From Cereibacter ovatus (lineage in GTDB: Bacteria > Pseudomonadota > Alphaproteobacteria > Rhodobacterales > Rhodobacteraceae): a stretch of DNA of 60,359 bases. Made by a program: the position numbers and the translations under genes. Each line of letters opens with the position of its first letter. Position 1 is the stretch's first letter. The stretch is taken from the NCBI RefSeq assembly GCF_900207575.1, contig NZ_OAOQ01000021.1, positions 1-60,359 on the forward strand, in the 5' to 3' direction. The notes beneath the pieces were generated by a model. It did not search any database, was not told where the DNA came from, and was given only the letters and a program-made list of their open reading frames with translations. Positions 27,021 through 36,274 of the stretch are shown piece after piece.

Positions 27021-28544
27021 TCAGGTCAGCCGCTCGACGATCAGCGAGAACAGACGGTCAAGCGGCATGTAATAGGTATCAAGCGCCCAGAGCAGCGCCG
27101 GCACCGACACCGCGACCACGGCCACCCCGGTCAGGCGCCGCAGACGCCGAAGCCGGCGCTGCACCGCCGTCTCGATGCGCGGCAGCGTGGCCAGGGGCGT
27201 GATATCCAGCCGCGCCACGATGTCGCCCGGCCGGCGGACCGACTGGTTGACCAGTTCCAGCAGCACGAACAACCCACCGGCCAGCGCAAGCCCCGCCGCC
27301 ACGCCAATGGCCACGATCTTCGGCCGGTTCGGGCTTGACGGCGCGTCGGGCACGCTGGCGGGTTCCAGCACGCTGATCCGCTCGCCCTTGGACGACAGTT
27401 CGATCCGCTCGGTCATCCGGGCCTGGTTCAGGCGCTGGACGGCCGCGGAATACAGCGCCTGGGTATCGGCGCGCTGACGCTCCATCGCCTCGATCGCGAT
27501 GCGGTTCGAGGGCGTGCGGTTGATGCCGTCGGCCAGCGCCTCGAGTTCGGTCTGAACGCTGGCGATCTCTTGCTGAAGGCCGGCGATGCGGGTGTCGATC
27601 TCGGCCAGGGTCACGTTCAGCACCGAATCGGTCGAGGTGCCTTCGCTGGCCGGCGCCTGTTTCGTCAGCCGCTCGCGCAGCGCATCGACCTGGGCCTGCA
27701 ACAGCCGGATCTTCGGGTTCTGCGGCGAATAGACCGCCAGCGCATTGCTCAGTTCCTGTTCCAGCGTCTGAAGCTGGCGTTGCTCGGGGGTCAGCGGCAG
27801 CGCCCCCGAGGCATCGAAGGTGCCGTTGGCCTCGTAGGCGCGCTGGATGCTGGCGCGCTGCTTTTGCAGATCGTCCAGATCGCGCACCGAACGCGACAGC
27901 CGTTCCTGCAACAGCGCCTGCCGGCTCATGCGGTATTCCAGCGTCTCGGGCAGGGCATCGGCATTGGTGTTCTTGAATTCGACCAGCCGCGCACTTTGCC
28001 GGTCAAGCTCCTGGGACAGGGTGTCGACCTCTTGCTGGAAGAAATCCAGCGTGCTTTGCGCCCGGCCGGCACGGAAACTGCTGTTGGTGGACAGAACGAT
28101 GGTCACATACTGGTTCACCACCGCCGCCACCTGCTGCGGATCGGGGCCCGAAAACCGGATGGTCATCAGCGTGGCCTTGTTGCGGCCGCTGGACTGGGTG
28201 ACGGCGGTGCGCTCGCGCATCTGTTCGACGATGTCGTCGGGCGACATGGCGGACGCATTGGCAAAGACGGCATTCTGGCGCGCCACATCCAGCAGGTTCG
28301 CCCGGGTCATCAGGCGCTGCTGGATCACCTCAAGCTGTTCGGCCGCCGCAATGTCGCTGGGCGCACGCGCCGTCGTGTCAAGGATTTCCGGGCTTTCGAC
28401 CAGCAGCTTCGCCGAGGTGGCATAGGTGGTGGGCGCACGCACCGCCACAACCAGTCCGATCCCGGAGGCCAGAAGGAACAGCCCCGCCATCGCCGGCAGG
28501 CGGCTGGACAGGATACGGGCATAGAACCTGATGTCGTCGATCAT
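27021..28544 (-). CDS. Wzz-like chain-length determinant / EPS transport protein (XrtA-type system)
   Basis: This 507-residue inner-membrane protein has an N-terminal transmembrane helix (about 17-37), a long periplasmic coiled-coil (about 150-380, runs such as LDFFQQEVDTLSQELDRQ) and a second helix near 415-435 with a cytoplasmic tail containing a third hydrophobic segment. It is the polymer-length co-polymerase partner of the adjacent BY-kinase-like ATPase. ATG 28544 is fixed by an ATGA overlap with the ATPase gene. The length and layout match PEP-CTERM-locus chain-length proteins rather than short enteric Wzz (about 330 residues). Confidence 0.92.
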   Translation of the reverse strand: MIDDIRFYARILSSRLPAMAGLFLLASGIGLVVAVRAPTTYATSAKLLVESPEILDTTARAPSDIAAAEQLEVIQQRLMTRANLLDVARQNAVFANASAMSPDDIVEQMRERTAVTQSSGRNKATLMTIRFSGPDPQQVAAVVNQYVTIVLSTNSSFRAGRAQSTLDFFQQEVDTLSQELDRQSARLVEFKNTNADALPETLEYRMSRQALLQERLSRSVRDLDDLQKQRASIQRAYEANGTFDASGALPLTPEQRQLQTLEQELSNALAVYSPQNPKIRLLQAQVDALRERLTKQAPASEGTSTDSVLNVTLAEIDTRIAGLQQEIASVQTELEALADGINRTPSNRIAIEAMERQRADTQALYSAAVQRLNQARMTERIELSSKGERISVLEPASVPDAPSSPNRPKIVAIGVAAGLALAGGLFVLLELVNQSVRRPGDIVARLDITPLATLPRIETAVQRRLRRLRRLTGVAVVAVSVPALLWALDTYYMPLDRLFSLIVERLT

Positions 28545-29446
28545 TCGGCAGCTTCGTTCTTCTCGCTGGGGACAGGATCGCAAAGCAGCATGACGCCGCC
28601 CGGATTGAGAGCGCCCTGGGTGAAGGGGCCGACGAACACGCCGTCGGAAAGGATCTCGCGGATGATGGGCAGATCGACCCTGCGTTCCTCGGCGCTGGCG
28701 GCATAGACCAGCGCAAGATCGCACAGCTTGTTGATCAGCCGCGGCGTGCCGCGGGTTTCGGCATGGACGGCCGCGATGGCCGCTTCGGTGAATTCCTCGC
28801 CAGAGCCGTCGACATGCTGAAGCCGGTGGCGGATGTAGGCCCGCGTCGCCGTCTCGTCGAGCCGTTCCAGATGATAGGCGGCCGCGATCCGCTGGGCGAA
28901 CTGTTCCAGCCGCGGGTCCTGGATCATCCGGCGCAGCTCGGGCTGGCCCACAAGGATCAGCTGCAAAAGCTCGTCCTTGTTGGCGTTGATGTTGGTCAGC
29001 ATCCGAAGTTCTTCCAGCGTCTGGATCGACAGGTTCTGCGCCTCGTCGATCACCAGCACCACATAGCGGCCCTGGGCATATTCGGTGATGACGAAATCCT
29101 GGAACTGCTGGAACATCGACACATAGTCGGCATCGGGATCGGCCCGGATGTCGAGCGCGTAAAGCACCCAGCGCAGCAGGTCGCCGCGTTCGCCCTGCGC
29201 GTTCGAGATCAGGCCGATGCGGATGTCCGGATCGACCGAGGACAGCAGATACTGAAGCAGCGTGGTCTTGCCCACGCCGATCTCGCCGGTGACCACCGTC
29301 AGCGGCGCCCGTGTCGCGATGCCATATTCGAGAATCGTATAGGCCTTGCGGTGCGCCCCCGACCAGTAAAGGAAATCGGGGTCGGGCAGCAGGGTGAAGG
29401 GCCGCTCGCGGAACCCGAAGAAGTTCATGTAGAGATCAATGGCCAT
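28541..29446 (-). CDS. ExeA/GspA-like AAA ATPase of exosortase-EPS loci
   Basis: This 301-residue AAA+ protein opens MAIDLYMNFFGFRERPFTLLP, a hallmark of the XrtA/PEP-CTERM-associated ATPase family. Walker A is GEIGVGKTT (Lys60), Walker B is VLVIDEAQNLS, and sensor/arginine-finger regions follow (LVGQPELRRM, QRIAAAYHLERL). It is truncated relative to ExeA, with no peptidoglycan-binding domain. It is the first gene of the minus-strand operon ATPase -> Wzz-like -> BY-kinase-like -> propeller/cytochrome. Likely role: energising or gating polymer export; the precise job is unknown. Confidence 0.93.
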   Translation of the reverse strand: MAIDLYMNFFGFRERPFTLLPDPDFLYWSGAHRKAYTILEYGIATRAPLTVVTGEIGVGKTTLLQYLLSSVDPDIRIGLISNAQGERGDLLRWVLYALDIRADPDADYVSMFQQFQDFVITEYAQGRYVVLVIDEAQNLSIQTLEELRMLTNINANKDELLQLILVGQPELRRMIQDPRLEQFAQRIAAAYHLERLDETATRAYIRHRLQHVDGSGEEFTEAAIAAVHAETRGTPRLINKLCDLALVYAASAEERRVDLPIIREILSDGVFVGPFTQGALNPGGVMLLCDPVPSEKNEAAE

Positions 29447-29885
29447 GGCACACGCTGCGACGCTTCGGCCGGAAAAGCTGGGTCATTTATGGGTATGGTT
29501 CAAAAACATCTGGTCACTCTTCTCCCCTGCGACAAGCTTCAGGTCAACTCTGCCCGTGCGAAACAATCGGGCGGGCGGTTCGCGGGGCCGGTCTTGCCCG
29601 TGACGCCTGTTTCCAACCTTAAGGCAGCCCGGGCCGGAACGTGAACCGTTTCCTTGGCCCCGGCGTCCGCCGTCCACGGACCCTGTCTTTCGCGCATTCT
29701 GACAGGCCATTCGGGCAAGATCGCGGCAAAGCGCCCCCTGCACGCGAAGTTGCATCCCGCGCGGCAGGTGGGGCAGGCGCTTGCCAGACCCGGCAGCCCC
29801 CGCAGACAGCCCCCGAAAGCCGGTTTCCTTTCCCCGCGAAATCGGCCAGCCTGCGATCATTCCAGACAACGGTTCATTGCCCGAC
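29447..29885. other. Divergent intergenic region upstream of the ATPase and xrtE
   Basis: This 439-bp stretch between the minus-strand ATPase gene and plus-strand xrtE must hold promoters for both operons. No ORF with sensible composition is present. No clear -35/-10 pair or operator palindrome was recognised. Confidence 0.4.
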
Positions 29886-31487
29886 ATGAGTTTTTCTCCC
29901 ACCCTTTCCGCCCGCCCGCCCCGCATCGCCCTTGCCGTCGCAGCCCTGCTGCTTGTTGCGGAACTGGGGGGGATCGGGCTGATCTTCAAACACGGGATCG
30001 CGTTCACCTGTCTTGACAACTGGCCGGCCCTGGCCTGCCGGGGCAGCAGCCGCACCCTGGTCGCGCTTTACTGTGTGCTGGGGACGCTGGCCCTGCTGGC
30101 GATGCTGCGGCCGGAACCGTTCCGGACCCTTGTCGGCGCCGCGGGCGAACGGCTTTGGCCGCTGGCCCTGAATGGCGCGGGCGTGGCGCTGGCGCTGGTT
30201 CCGATGGCGCTGCTGCGCGAGGGCGGCGGGGCGGCCGCGCTCTGGCCAAGCCTTGGGGCCTGGGTCGCGGGGATGGCGCTGATTCTTGTCGGGCTTGGGC
30301 TTTATCTGGCGCCGGCGGCGCGCTGGCGGGCGTTTCTGGCGGAAGCCTGGCCCAACCTTCTTCTGGTCACCGCAGCCGGCGCCGCGGCGCCGTGGCTGGC
30401 CGTGCTGATCCGCCCGCTCTGGCGGATCGAGGCCATCGCAGACGCCACCTTCCGCGCGGTAGCCGCGATCATCGGCTTTCTGGGCTATGAGGTGACGGCC
30501 GATCCCGCGCGGAAGATCATCGGCACCGACGCTTTCTCGATCTCGGTGGCGCCGGTCTGTTCGGGGATCGAGGGCATCGCGCTGGTGACGCTGTTTGTCA
30601 CGCTGTATCTGGTGCTGTTCCGGCGGGATCTGCGCTTTCCGCGGGCCCTGCTGCTCTATCCGCTGGGGATCGCGGCCTCGGCGCTGCTGAATGTGGTGCG
30701 GATCGCGGCGCTGCTGGTGATCGGGCTGGAGGGCAATCCGGCGCTGGCGGTGGGCGGGTTCCACAGCCATGCCGGCTGGCTGATGTTCACGCTGGTGGCG
30801 CTGGCGATCGTGGCGCTGGCGCAGACGGTGCCGGCGCTGAAGACGGCAGCAGTCCCACGGGCCACGGCCCATGCCCCCCTGCCCTTCCTGCGCGATCCGG
30901 TGGTGGCGCGCATCCTGCCGTTTGCGGTCTTCATGGCGACGGCGCTGGCGGCCTCGACGCTGACGGCCCAGCCGGGGGTGGTCTATCCCTTGCGGATGCT
31001 GGCCCTGACGGCGGTGGTTCTGGCCTTCGCGCCGCTTTACCGACACCTGCCCTGGCGGATCGACCCCTGGGCGGTGGGCGTGGGCGCGGCAGTGGGGCTG
31101 ATGTGGGTGCTGATCCCGGTCGCCCCCGCCGAGGCCCCGCCCCATGGCGCGCTGGCGGGGGGGCTTTTGGTGCTGTGGTTCGTGGTGCGCGGACTGGGCA
31201 CGGTGCTGCTGGTGCCGCTGGTCGAGGAATTGTTCTTCCGCGACTATCTGGAAGGCCGGCTGCGGATCGGGACGGGACGGGCCTGGGCGATCTTTGCCGC
31301 CCTTGTCACCGCGGCGCTGTTTGCCGCCCTGCATGACCGCTGGGCCGAGGCGCTTGTGGCAGGTCTTGCCTTCTCGGCGCTGGCGCGGCGGCAGGGCAAC
31401 ATCACCGACGCGATCCTGGCCCATGCGGTGGCGAACCTTATCGTCTATGCCGTGGCGATCGCGACGGGGAACCTGGCGATCATCTGA
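29886..31487 (+). CDS. xrtE: Exosortase E fused to a CPBP (CAAX/Abi) protease domain
   Basis: This 533-residue polytopic membrane protein has an N-terminal exosortase half with catalytic Cys225 (SVAPVCSGIEG), Arg272 (LLNVVRIAAL) and His293/His295 (GFHSHAGW). The C-terminal half is a CPBP metalloprotease-type domain with Glu447-Glu448 and Arg452 (EELFFRDYLEGRL), His483 (ALHDRW) and His513 with Asn517 (ILAHAVANLI). This combination is known as exosortase E/protease of the VPEID-CTERM system. No VPEID-CTERM substrate was found in the window. ATG 29886 was chosen because the hydrophobic core begins soon after. It may process its own substrate family encoded elsewhere. Confidence 0.93.
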   Translation: MSFSPTLSARPPRIALAVAALLLVAELGGIGLIFKHGIAFTCLDNWPALACRGSSRTLVALYCVLGTLALLAMLRPEPFRTLVGAAGERLWPLALNGAGVALALVPMALLREGGGAAALWPSLGAWVAGMALILVGLGLYLAPAARWRAFLAEAWPNLLLVTAAGAAAPWLAVLIRPLWRIEAIADATFRAVAAIIGFLGYEVTADPARKIIGTDAFSISVAPVCSGIEGIALVTLFVTLYLVLFRRDLRFPRALLLYPLGIAASALLNVVRIAALLVIGLEGNPALAVGGFHSHAGWLMFTLVALAIVALAQTVPALKTAAVPRATAHAPLPFLRDPVVARILPFAVFMATALAASTLTAQPGVVYPLRMLALTAVVLAFAPLYRHLPWRIDPWAVGVGAAVGLMWVLIPVAPAEAPPHGALAGGLLVLWFVVRGLGTVLLVPLVEELFFRDYLEGRLRIGTGRAWAIFAALVTAALFAALHDRWAEALVAGLAFSALARRQGNITDAILAHAVANLIVYAVAIATGNLAII

Positions 31488-31668
31488 CGGCCCAACCCTG
31501 TCCCTGGCCCCGCAGGACCATGCCGGCGGCAGGGACGGGGATATCGGGGTTTGTCCTTAATTTTGCCTCAAACCTTGAGCATTTAATCCGAAATGGTCTT
31601 TGACCCATCCGAACGTGATCTTGACACATCTGAATGAATGGCCGGACGGACATATGCAGGAGATTGAT

Positions 31669-32265
31669 TTGAAAAAGAAATTCTTCAAGATTGGCCTTCT
31701 GGGCCTGGCCTTGGCGACAGGGCTGATGGCCACACCGCCAGCCGATGCCGCAACGATCGGATTCGACATCGACTGGACGAATTCCTCGGTCGCGGTGACC
31801 AAGAACGGCCGGGCCTGCGCGGCGGGGATCGACTGCGGCGTGATCGCCACGCTGATCAGAAACGACGGGGCGATCCGGGTCGGCACCGGCGACAGCGAAC
31901 AGGTGGACCTGCTGACCCTTGAAAGCATACCGGGCTTCCGCGAGCCCAACCGGGGCGCCTATACGATCAGCGTGAACCTTGCCTTCTCGCTGGCGCAATC
32001 GAACGGGGAAACCCGGAATTTCACCACCACCGCCATCGGCACGCTGAACCAGCGCGGCGCGCTGTCGTGGACCACGATGGAGCCGATCCTGTTCAACGGA
32101 TCAGAGGTCGCGCTGTCGTTCGGCGGTGGCCAGGGCGGGCAAGGCGTGGCGCAGGCCACCGTCACCGGGATCAACGTGGTGCCGCTGCCGGCCAGTGCGC
32201 TGCTTCTGGGCGCGGGCGTCGGCGGGCTGGCACTGCTGCGCCGGCGCAAGCGCCGCACCGCCTGA
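31669..32265 (+). CDS. Second VPLPA-CTERM sorting-domain protein
   Basis: This 198-residue exported protein has a signal peptide (MKKKFFKIGLLGLALATGL, mature from about ATIGFDIDW) and a beta-rich mature domain with a single Cys pair (RACAAGIDCGV). The C-terminal signal is VPLPASALLLGAGVGGLALL followed by the very basic RRRKRRTA. It is a predicted XrtD substrate, although it lies next to xrtE. The start is a TTG at 31669 preceded by AGGAG at 31659-31663; ATG 31654 is the alternative. The mature domain is unrelated by eye to the first VPLPA protein. Confidence 0.92.
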   Translation: MKKKFFKIGLLGLALATGLMATPPADAATIGFDIDWTNSSVAVTKNGRACAAGIDCGVIATLIRNDGAIRVGTGDSEQVDLLTLESIPGFREPNRGAYTISVNLAFSLAQSNGETRNFTTTAIGTLNQRGALSWTTMEPILFNGSEVALSFGGGQGGQGVAQATVTGINVVPLPASALLLGAGVGGLALLRRRKRRTA

Positions 32266-32284
32266 AACCGGCCCCTTCGGACCC

Positions 32285-32318
32285 GCGGCCGGCGCCCCTG
32301 CGCCGGCCGCTTTCGTTT
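32285..32318. terminator. Terminator between VPLPA-CTERM gene and kdsA
   Basis: An 11-bp perfect GC stem (32285-32295 with 32300-32310), a CCCT loop and then TTTCGTTT end at the kdsA stop codon. The T-rich tail follows on the plus strand, so it serves the VPLPA gene and probably also the convergent kdsA transcript. Confidence 0.85.
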
Positions 32319-33157
32319 CAAAGCAGCGATTTCGCCAGATCGTCAAAGGCGCGCAGCTCTGCAATCAGCGCGCCCATCCGGTCGACCGGGATCATGTTCG
32401 GCCCGTCCGAGGGCGCGCGGTCGGGATCTTCATGGGTCTCGATGAACAGCGCCGACACCCCAACCGCACAGGCCGCCCGGGCCAGAACCGGCGCGAACTG
32501 GCGCTGGCCGCCGCTGGCACCGCCCAGCCCGCCGGGCTGCTGCACCGAATGGGTGGCGTCAAACACCACCGGCCAGCCGGTCGCGGCCATCACCGGCAGG
32601 CCGCGGAAATCGGTCACCAGCGTGTTGTAGCCGAAGGATGTCCCGCGTTCGCACAGCATGATCCTGCGGTTCCCGGTCGAGGCCACCTTGTCGGCCACGT
32701 TCTTCATGTCCCAGGGCGCCAGAAACTGGCCCTTCTTGATGTTGATGGCGCGGCCCGTCTCGCCGGCTGCCAGCAGCAGGTCGGTCTGCCGGCACAGGAA
32801 GGCGGGGATCTGCAACACGTCGCAGACCTCGGCCGCTTTGGCGCAGTGCCAGACCTCATGCACATCGGTCAGCACCGGCACGCCGAATTCCTCGCGGATG
32901 CGGCCGAGGATCTCAAGCCCCGTTTCCATCCCAAGCCCGCGCGAGGTGCCCAGCGACGAGCGGTTGGCCTTGTCATAGCTGGCCTTGAAGATGAAGCGCG
33001 TGCCGGTGGGCGCGCAGGCCTCGCTGATGCGTTCGGCCATCATCCGGGCATGGTCCAGGCTTTCAAGCTGGCACGGCCCCGAGATCAGCGCGACCGGATG
33101 CGCCCCCCCGATGGCGATGTCGCCGATGGTGACGATGGTGGTGGGCGTCTGTGTCAT
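32318..33157 (-). CDS. kdsA: 3-deoxy-8-phosphooctulonate (KDO-8-P) synthase
   Basis: This 279-residue enzyme condenses arabinose 5-phosphate with phosphoenolpyruvate to KDO 8-phosphate. Family landmarks are [11 protein letters not shown] at the N-terminus, [12 protein letters not shown] (active-site loop), PVLTDVHE, and [11 protein letters not shown]. The length is normal for KdsA. It is 77 bp downstream of manC in the same direction, so probably co-transcribed. A kdsA with EPS/capsule genes suggests KDO in this polymer or its lipid linker. The other KDO genes (kdsB, kdsC, kdsD) are not in the window. Confidence 0.95.
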   Translation of the reverse strand: MTQTPTTIVTIGDIAIGGAHPVALISGPCQLESLDHARMMAERISEACAPTGTRFIFKASYDKANRSSLGTSRGLGMETGLEILGRIREEFGVPVLTDVHEVWHCAKAAEVCDVLQIPAFLCRQTDLLLAAGETGRAINIKKGQFLAPWDMKNVADKVASTGNRRIMLCERGTSFGYNTLVTDFRGLPVMAATGWPVVFDATHSVQQPGGLGGASGGQRQFAPVLARAACAVGVSALFIETHEDPDRAPSDGPNMIPVDRMGALIAELRAFDDLAKSLL

Positions 33158-33234
33158 GGCCGTCTCCCGCGCGCTGAGGGGTTCTGCTTATGCCAAGCGG
33201 CGGCCGGGTTCAAACTGCCCTGCCCTGTCGCCGG

Positions 33235-34656
33235 TCAGCCGCGGGCATAGGCATCTTCATAGCGCAGGATGTCGTCCTCGCCGAGATAGGCGCCGGTCTG
33301 GACCTCGATCAGCACCATCGGCACCTTGCCGGGATTCTCCATCCGGTGAACCGAGCCCAGCGGCACATAGACCGACTGGTTCTCGGTCACCAGCCGCGCC
33401 TCGCCATCGACGGTGACCTTCGCCGTGCCCGCCACCACGATCCAGTGTTCGGACCGATGGTGGTGGCTTTGCAGCGACAGAACCCCCCCCGGTTTCACCA
33501 GGATGCGCTTGACCCGGAAACGATCGCCCAGCACCAGCGTCTCGAACCAGCCCCAGGGCCGGTGATCCAGCGGAAAGCTTTCGGCCTGATCGGCGCCGCG
33601 CGCCTTCATTGCGGCCACGGCTTCCTTCACCTCTTGCGCGCAGTCGCGATGCGCGACCAGCACGGCATCGGGCAGGGCCACGGCGATGATGTCGCGCAGG
33701 CCCAGCCCCACCAGTTCCAGCCCCGGTGCCTCGGATCGCAGCAGGCTGCCTTCGCAGCGGATCGCGGTGGCGGGGCCCGACAGGACATTGCCCTGCGCAT
33801 CCGGCCCCGCCTCGCGCCAGACCGCCTGCCAGTCGCCCAGATCGGACCAGCCGCCCGCGAACGGCACCACGGCACGGTTCGCCGCCCGTTCCATCACCGC
33901 GCAATCGATCGAGATCGCCTCGGCCTGGCCCCAGGGATCGGGCGCGATGCGCAGGAAACCCAGATCGGGCCTGGCCTCGTCCAGCGCGCGGCGGACAGGG
34001 TCCAGCATGTCGGGCACATGGGCCGCAAAGGCCGCCAGAATGGTGCGGACCGAAAACAGGAAGATCCCGGCATTCCACAGATAGCTACCCGCATCGAACA
34101 TCCGTTGCGCGGTCGCAAGGTCGGGCTTTTCGACGAACCGGGCCAGCGGCACCGGGGCAAGGCCGTCGGGGGTGGCCGACAACTCCAGCCAGCCATAGCC
34201 GGTTTCGGGCCGGGTGGGGGTGATGCCGAAGGTCACCAGATCGCCGGCCTCGGCTGCGCCCCGCCCGGCCTCGACCGCGGCGCGGAAGGCGGCCGCATCG
34301 GGCACCACATGATCCGACGGGCAGACCAGCATCAGCGCATCCGGCGTGGTGGCCGCGACATGCAGGGCGGCGGCCAGGATCGCAGGGGCGGTGTTGCGGC
34401 CTTCGGGTTCGATCAGCACGGCGCCGGGATCGATGCCCACGGCCTGAAGCTGCTCGGCCACGATGAAGCGGAAATCAGCATTGGTGACAATCACCGGCGA
34501 CGCGAAGCCCGGCCCCGCCACCCGGCCCGCCGCGGCCTGAAACAGCGTCATGTCGCCGGTCAGCGGCGCGAACTGCTTGGGATAGCTTTTGCGCGACAGC
34601 GGCCAGAGCCGGGTGCCGGAGCCTCCGGAAAGCAGGACGGGAACGATGGTCGGCAT
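33235..34656 (-). CDS. manC: Mannose-1-phosphate guanylyltransferase / mannose-6-phosphate isomerase
   Basis: This 473-residue bifunctional enzyme makes GDP-mannose from mannose 1-phosphate. The N-terminal nucleotidyltransferase has the signature LLSGGSGTRLWPLSRKSYPK and FVEKPD. The C-terminal cupin isomerase domain carries the metal-site run HHHRSEHWIVVAGTAKV and the PLGSVHRMENPG segment. Length and order equal AlgA/ManC/XanB. It is divergent from manB with 124 bp between, a probable shared control region for GDP-mannose supply. Confidence 0.96.
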   Translation of the reverse strand: MPTIVPVLLSGGSGTRLWPLSRKSYPKQFAPLTGDMTLFQAAAGRVAGPGFASPVIVTNADFRFIVAEQLQAVGIDPGAVLIEPEGRNTAPAILAAALHVAATTPDALMLVCPSDHVVPDAAAFRAAVEAGRGAAEAGDLVTFGITPTRPETGYGWLELSATPDGLAPVPLARFVEKPDLATAQRMFDAGSYLWNAGIFLFSVRTILAAFAAHVPDMLDPVRRALDEARPDLGFLRIAPDPWGQAEAISIDCAVMERAANRAVVPFAGGWSDLGDWQAVWREAGPDAQGNVLSGPATAIRCEGSLLRSEAPGLELVGLGLRDIIAVALPDAVLVAHRDCAQEVKEAVAAMKARGADQAESFPLDHRPWGWFETLVLGDRFRVKRILVKPGGVLSLQSHHHRSEHWIVVAGTAKVTVDGEARLVTENQSVYVPLGSVHRMENPGKVPMVLIEVQTGAYLGEDDILRYEDAYARG

Positions 34657-34780
34657 CAGCGACTCCGGGAAACAGGGACCGGGGCCAGATTAGGCCCCCT
34701 GCGCGGCTTGGCAACCGGCAGAGCGGCTTGGACGCCTGCGGCCGGCCGGCTATAGGAAACGAATTGCAACGGAGATTTCC

Positions 34781-36274
34781 ATGACCCGCCCCCTTGCCAC
34801 CGTCCTCCCGAACAGCTGGGCCTTTCTGCGCGATGCGATGATCGCCCCCACCGGCTTTCGCGAATATGACGCGCGCTGGAAATATCCCGATCAGATCAAC
34901 CTGCCGGGCATGACGGCGCTGGGGCTGGGCTTGGGCACGCAGATGCGGGGGCGGGGCCTGTCCGACATCGTGGTGGCAAACGACTACCGGGATTATTCGC
35001 TGGCGATCAAGCAGGCGCTGATCCTGGGGCTGATGCAGGCGGGGGTGCGGGTGCATGACATCGGGCCCGCGCTGTCGCCGATGGCCTATTTCGCGCAGTT
35101 CCATCTGGATGTGCCGGCGGTGGCGATGGTGACGGCCAGCCACAATCCGAACGGCTGGACCGGGGTGAAGATGGGTTTCCAGCGCCCGATGACCCACGGC
35201 CCCGACGAGATGGCCGAATTGCGCGACATCGTGCTGGAGGGGCGCGGCACCCCCGCCCCGGGCGGGTCTTATGTGTTCCGCGACGGTGTGCGCGAGGCCT
35301 ATCTGGACGATCTGGCAGGCGGGTTCCGGCTGTCGCGGCCGCTGAAGGTGGTCTGCGCCACGGGGAACGGCACCGCCGGCGCCTTCGCGCCCGAGTTGCT
35401 GGCCCGCATCGGCGCCGAGGTCGTGCCGCTGCATTGCGAGCTGGATTACACCTTCCCCGCCTACAACCCCAACCCCGAGGCGCTGGAGATGCTGCATGAC
35501 ATGGCGGCGGCCGTGCGGGCTGCGGGTGCGGATCTGGCGCTGGGGTTTGACGGCGACGGCGATCGCTGCGGCGTGGTGGACGACGAAGGAGAGGAGATCT
35601 TCGCCGACAAGGTGGGGGTGATCCTTGCCCGCGATTACGCCCGGCTTCATCCGGGGGCGCGGTTCGTGGTGGATGTGAAATCCACCGGCCTTTTCGCCTC
35701 GGACCCGGTGCTGAAGGGGCTGGGCGCCACGACCGAATACTGGAAGACCGGCCACAGCTACATGAAGCGCCGCGTGTTCGAGACCGGGGCGCTGGCCGGG
35801 TTCGAGAAGTCGGGACATTATTTCCTCGCCCCCCCCGTGGGGCGCGGCTACGATTGCGGAATGCGGGTCGCGGTCGAGTTGTGCCGGCTGATGGACCGCC
35901 ATCCGGGCGCGTCGATGTCGGATCTGCGCCGCGCGCTGCCCGTCACCTTCACCTCGCCCACCATGTCGCCCTTCTGCCCCGACACCGAGAAATACGGCGT
36001 GCTGTCGCGGATCGGGACGCGTCTGGAAGGGATGGCCGCCGCAGGGGCATCCCTGGGCGGGCGGAAGATCACCGGCCTTGTCACGGTGAACGGGGTGCGG
36101 GTGATGCTGGACAACGGCGGCTGGGGATTGGTGCGCGCCTCGTCGAACACGCCAAACCTGGTCGTGGTCTGCGAAAGCCCGGACAGCGCGGCGGAACTGC
36201 GCGCAATCTTCGACGATCTCGATGCGGTGATCCGCACCGAGCCGTCGGTCGGCGCCTATGACCAGCAGCTCTGA
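34781..36274 (+). CDS. manB: Phosphomannomutase/phosphoglucomutase
   Basis: This 497-residue alpha-D-phosphohexomutase interconverts mannose (or glucose) 6- and 1-phosphates. The phosphoserine loop is TASHNPNGWTG and the magnesium loop is DGDGDRCGVVDD. The sugar-binding and phosphate-binding loops lie in the last third (GFEKSGHYFL, and RASSNTPNLV). It supplies mannose 1-phosphate to the ManC enzyme. A GGAG-like site precedes the ATG. Its stop codon directly abuts the stop of convergent rfbA (TGA at 36272-36274, then TCA). Phosphoglucomutase activity could also feed dTDP-glucose. Confidence 0.95.
   Translation: MTRPLATVLPNSWAFLRDAMIAPTGFREYDARWKYPDQINLPGMTALGLGLGTQMRGRGLSDIVVANDYRDYSLAIKQALILGLMQAGVRVHDIGPALSPMAYFAQFHLDVPAVAMVTASHNPNGWTGVKMGFQRPMTHGPDEMAELRDIVLEGRGTPAPGGSYVFRDGVREAYLDDLAGGFRLSRPLKVVCATGNGTAGAFAPELLARIGAEVVPLHCELDYTFPAYNPNPEALEMLHDMAAAVRAAGADLALGFDGDGDRCGVVDDEGEEIFADKVGVILARDYARLHPGARFVVDVKSTGLFASDPVLKGLGATTEYWKTGHSYMKRRVFETGALAGFEKSGHYFLAPPVGRGYDCGMRVAVELCRLMDRHPGASMSDLRRALPVTFTSPTMSPFCPDTEKYGVLSRIGTRLEGMAAAGASLGGRKITGLVTVNGVRVMLDNGGWGLVRASSNTPNLVVVCESPDSAAELRAIFDDLDAVIRTEPSVGAYDQQL

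Noticed and set aside
31669-32265. The protein next to xrtE as a VPEID-CTERM substrate
   Set aside because: Its C-terminal motif reads VPLPA, not VPEID, so it should belong to XrtD.
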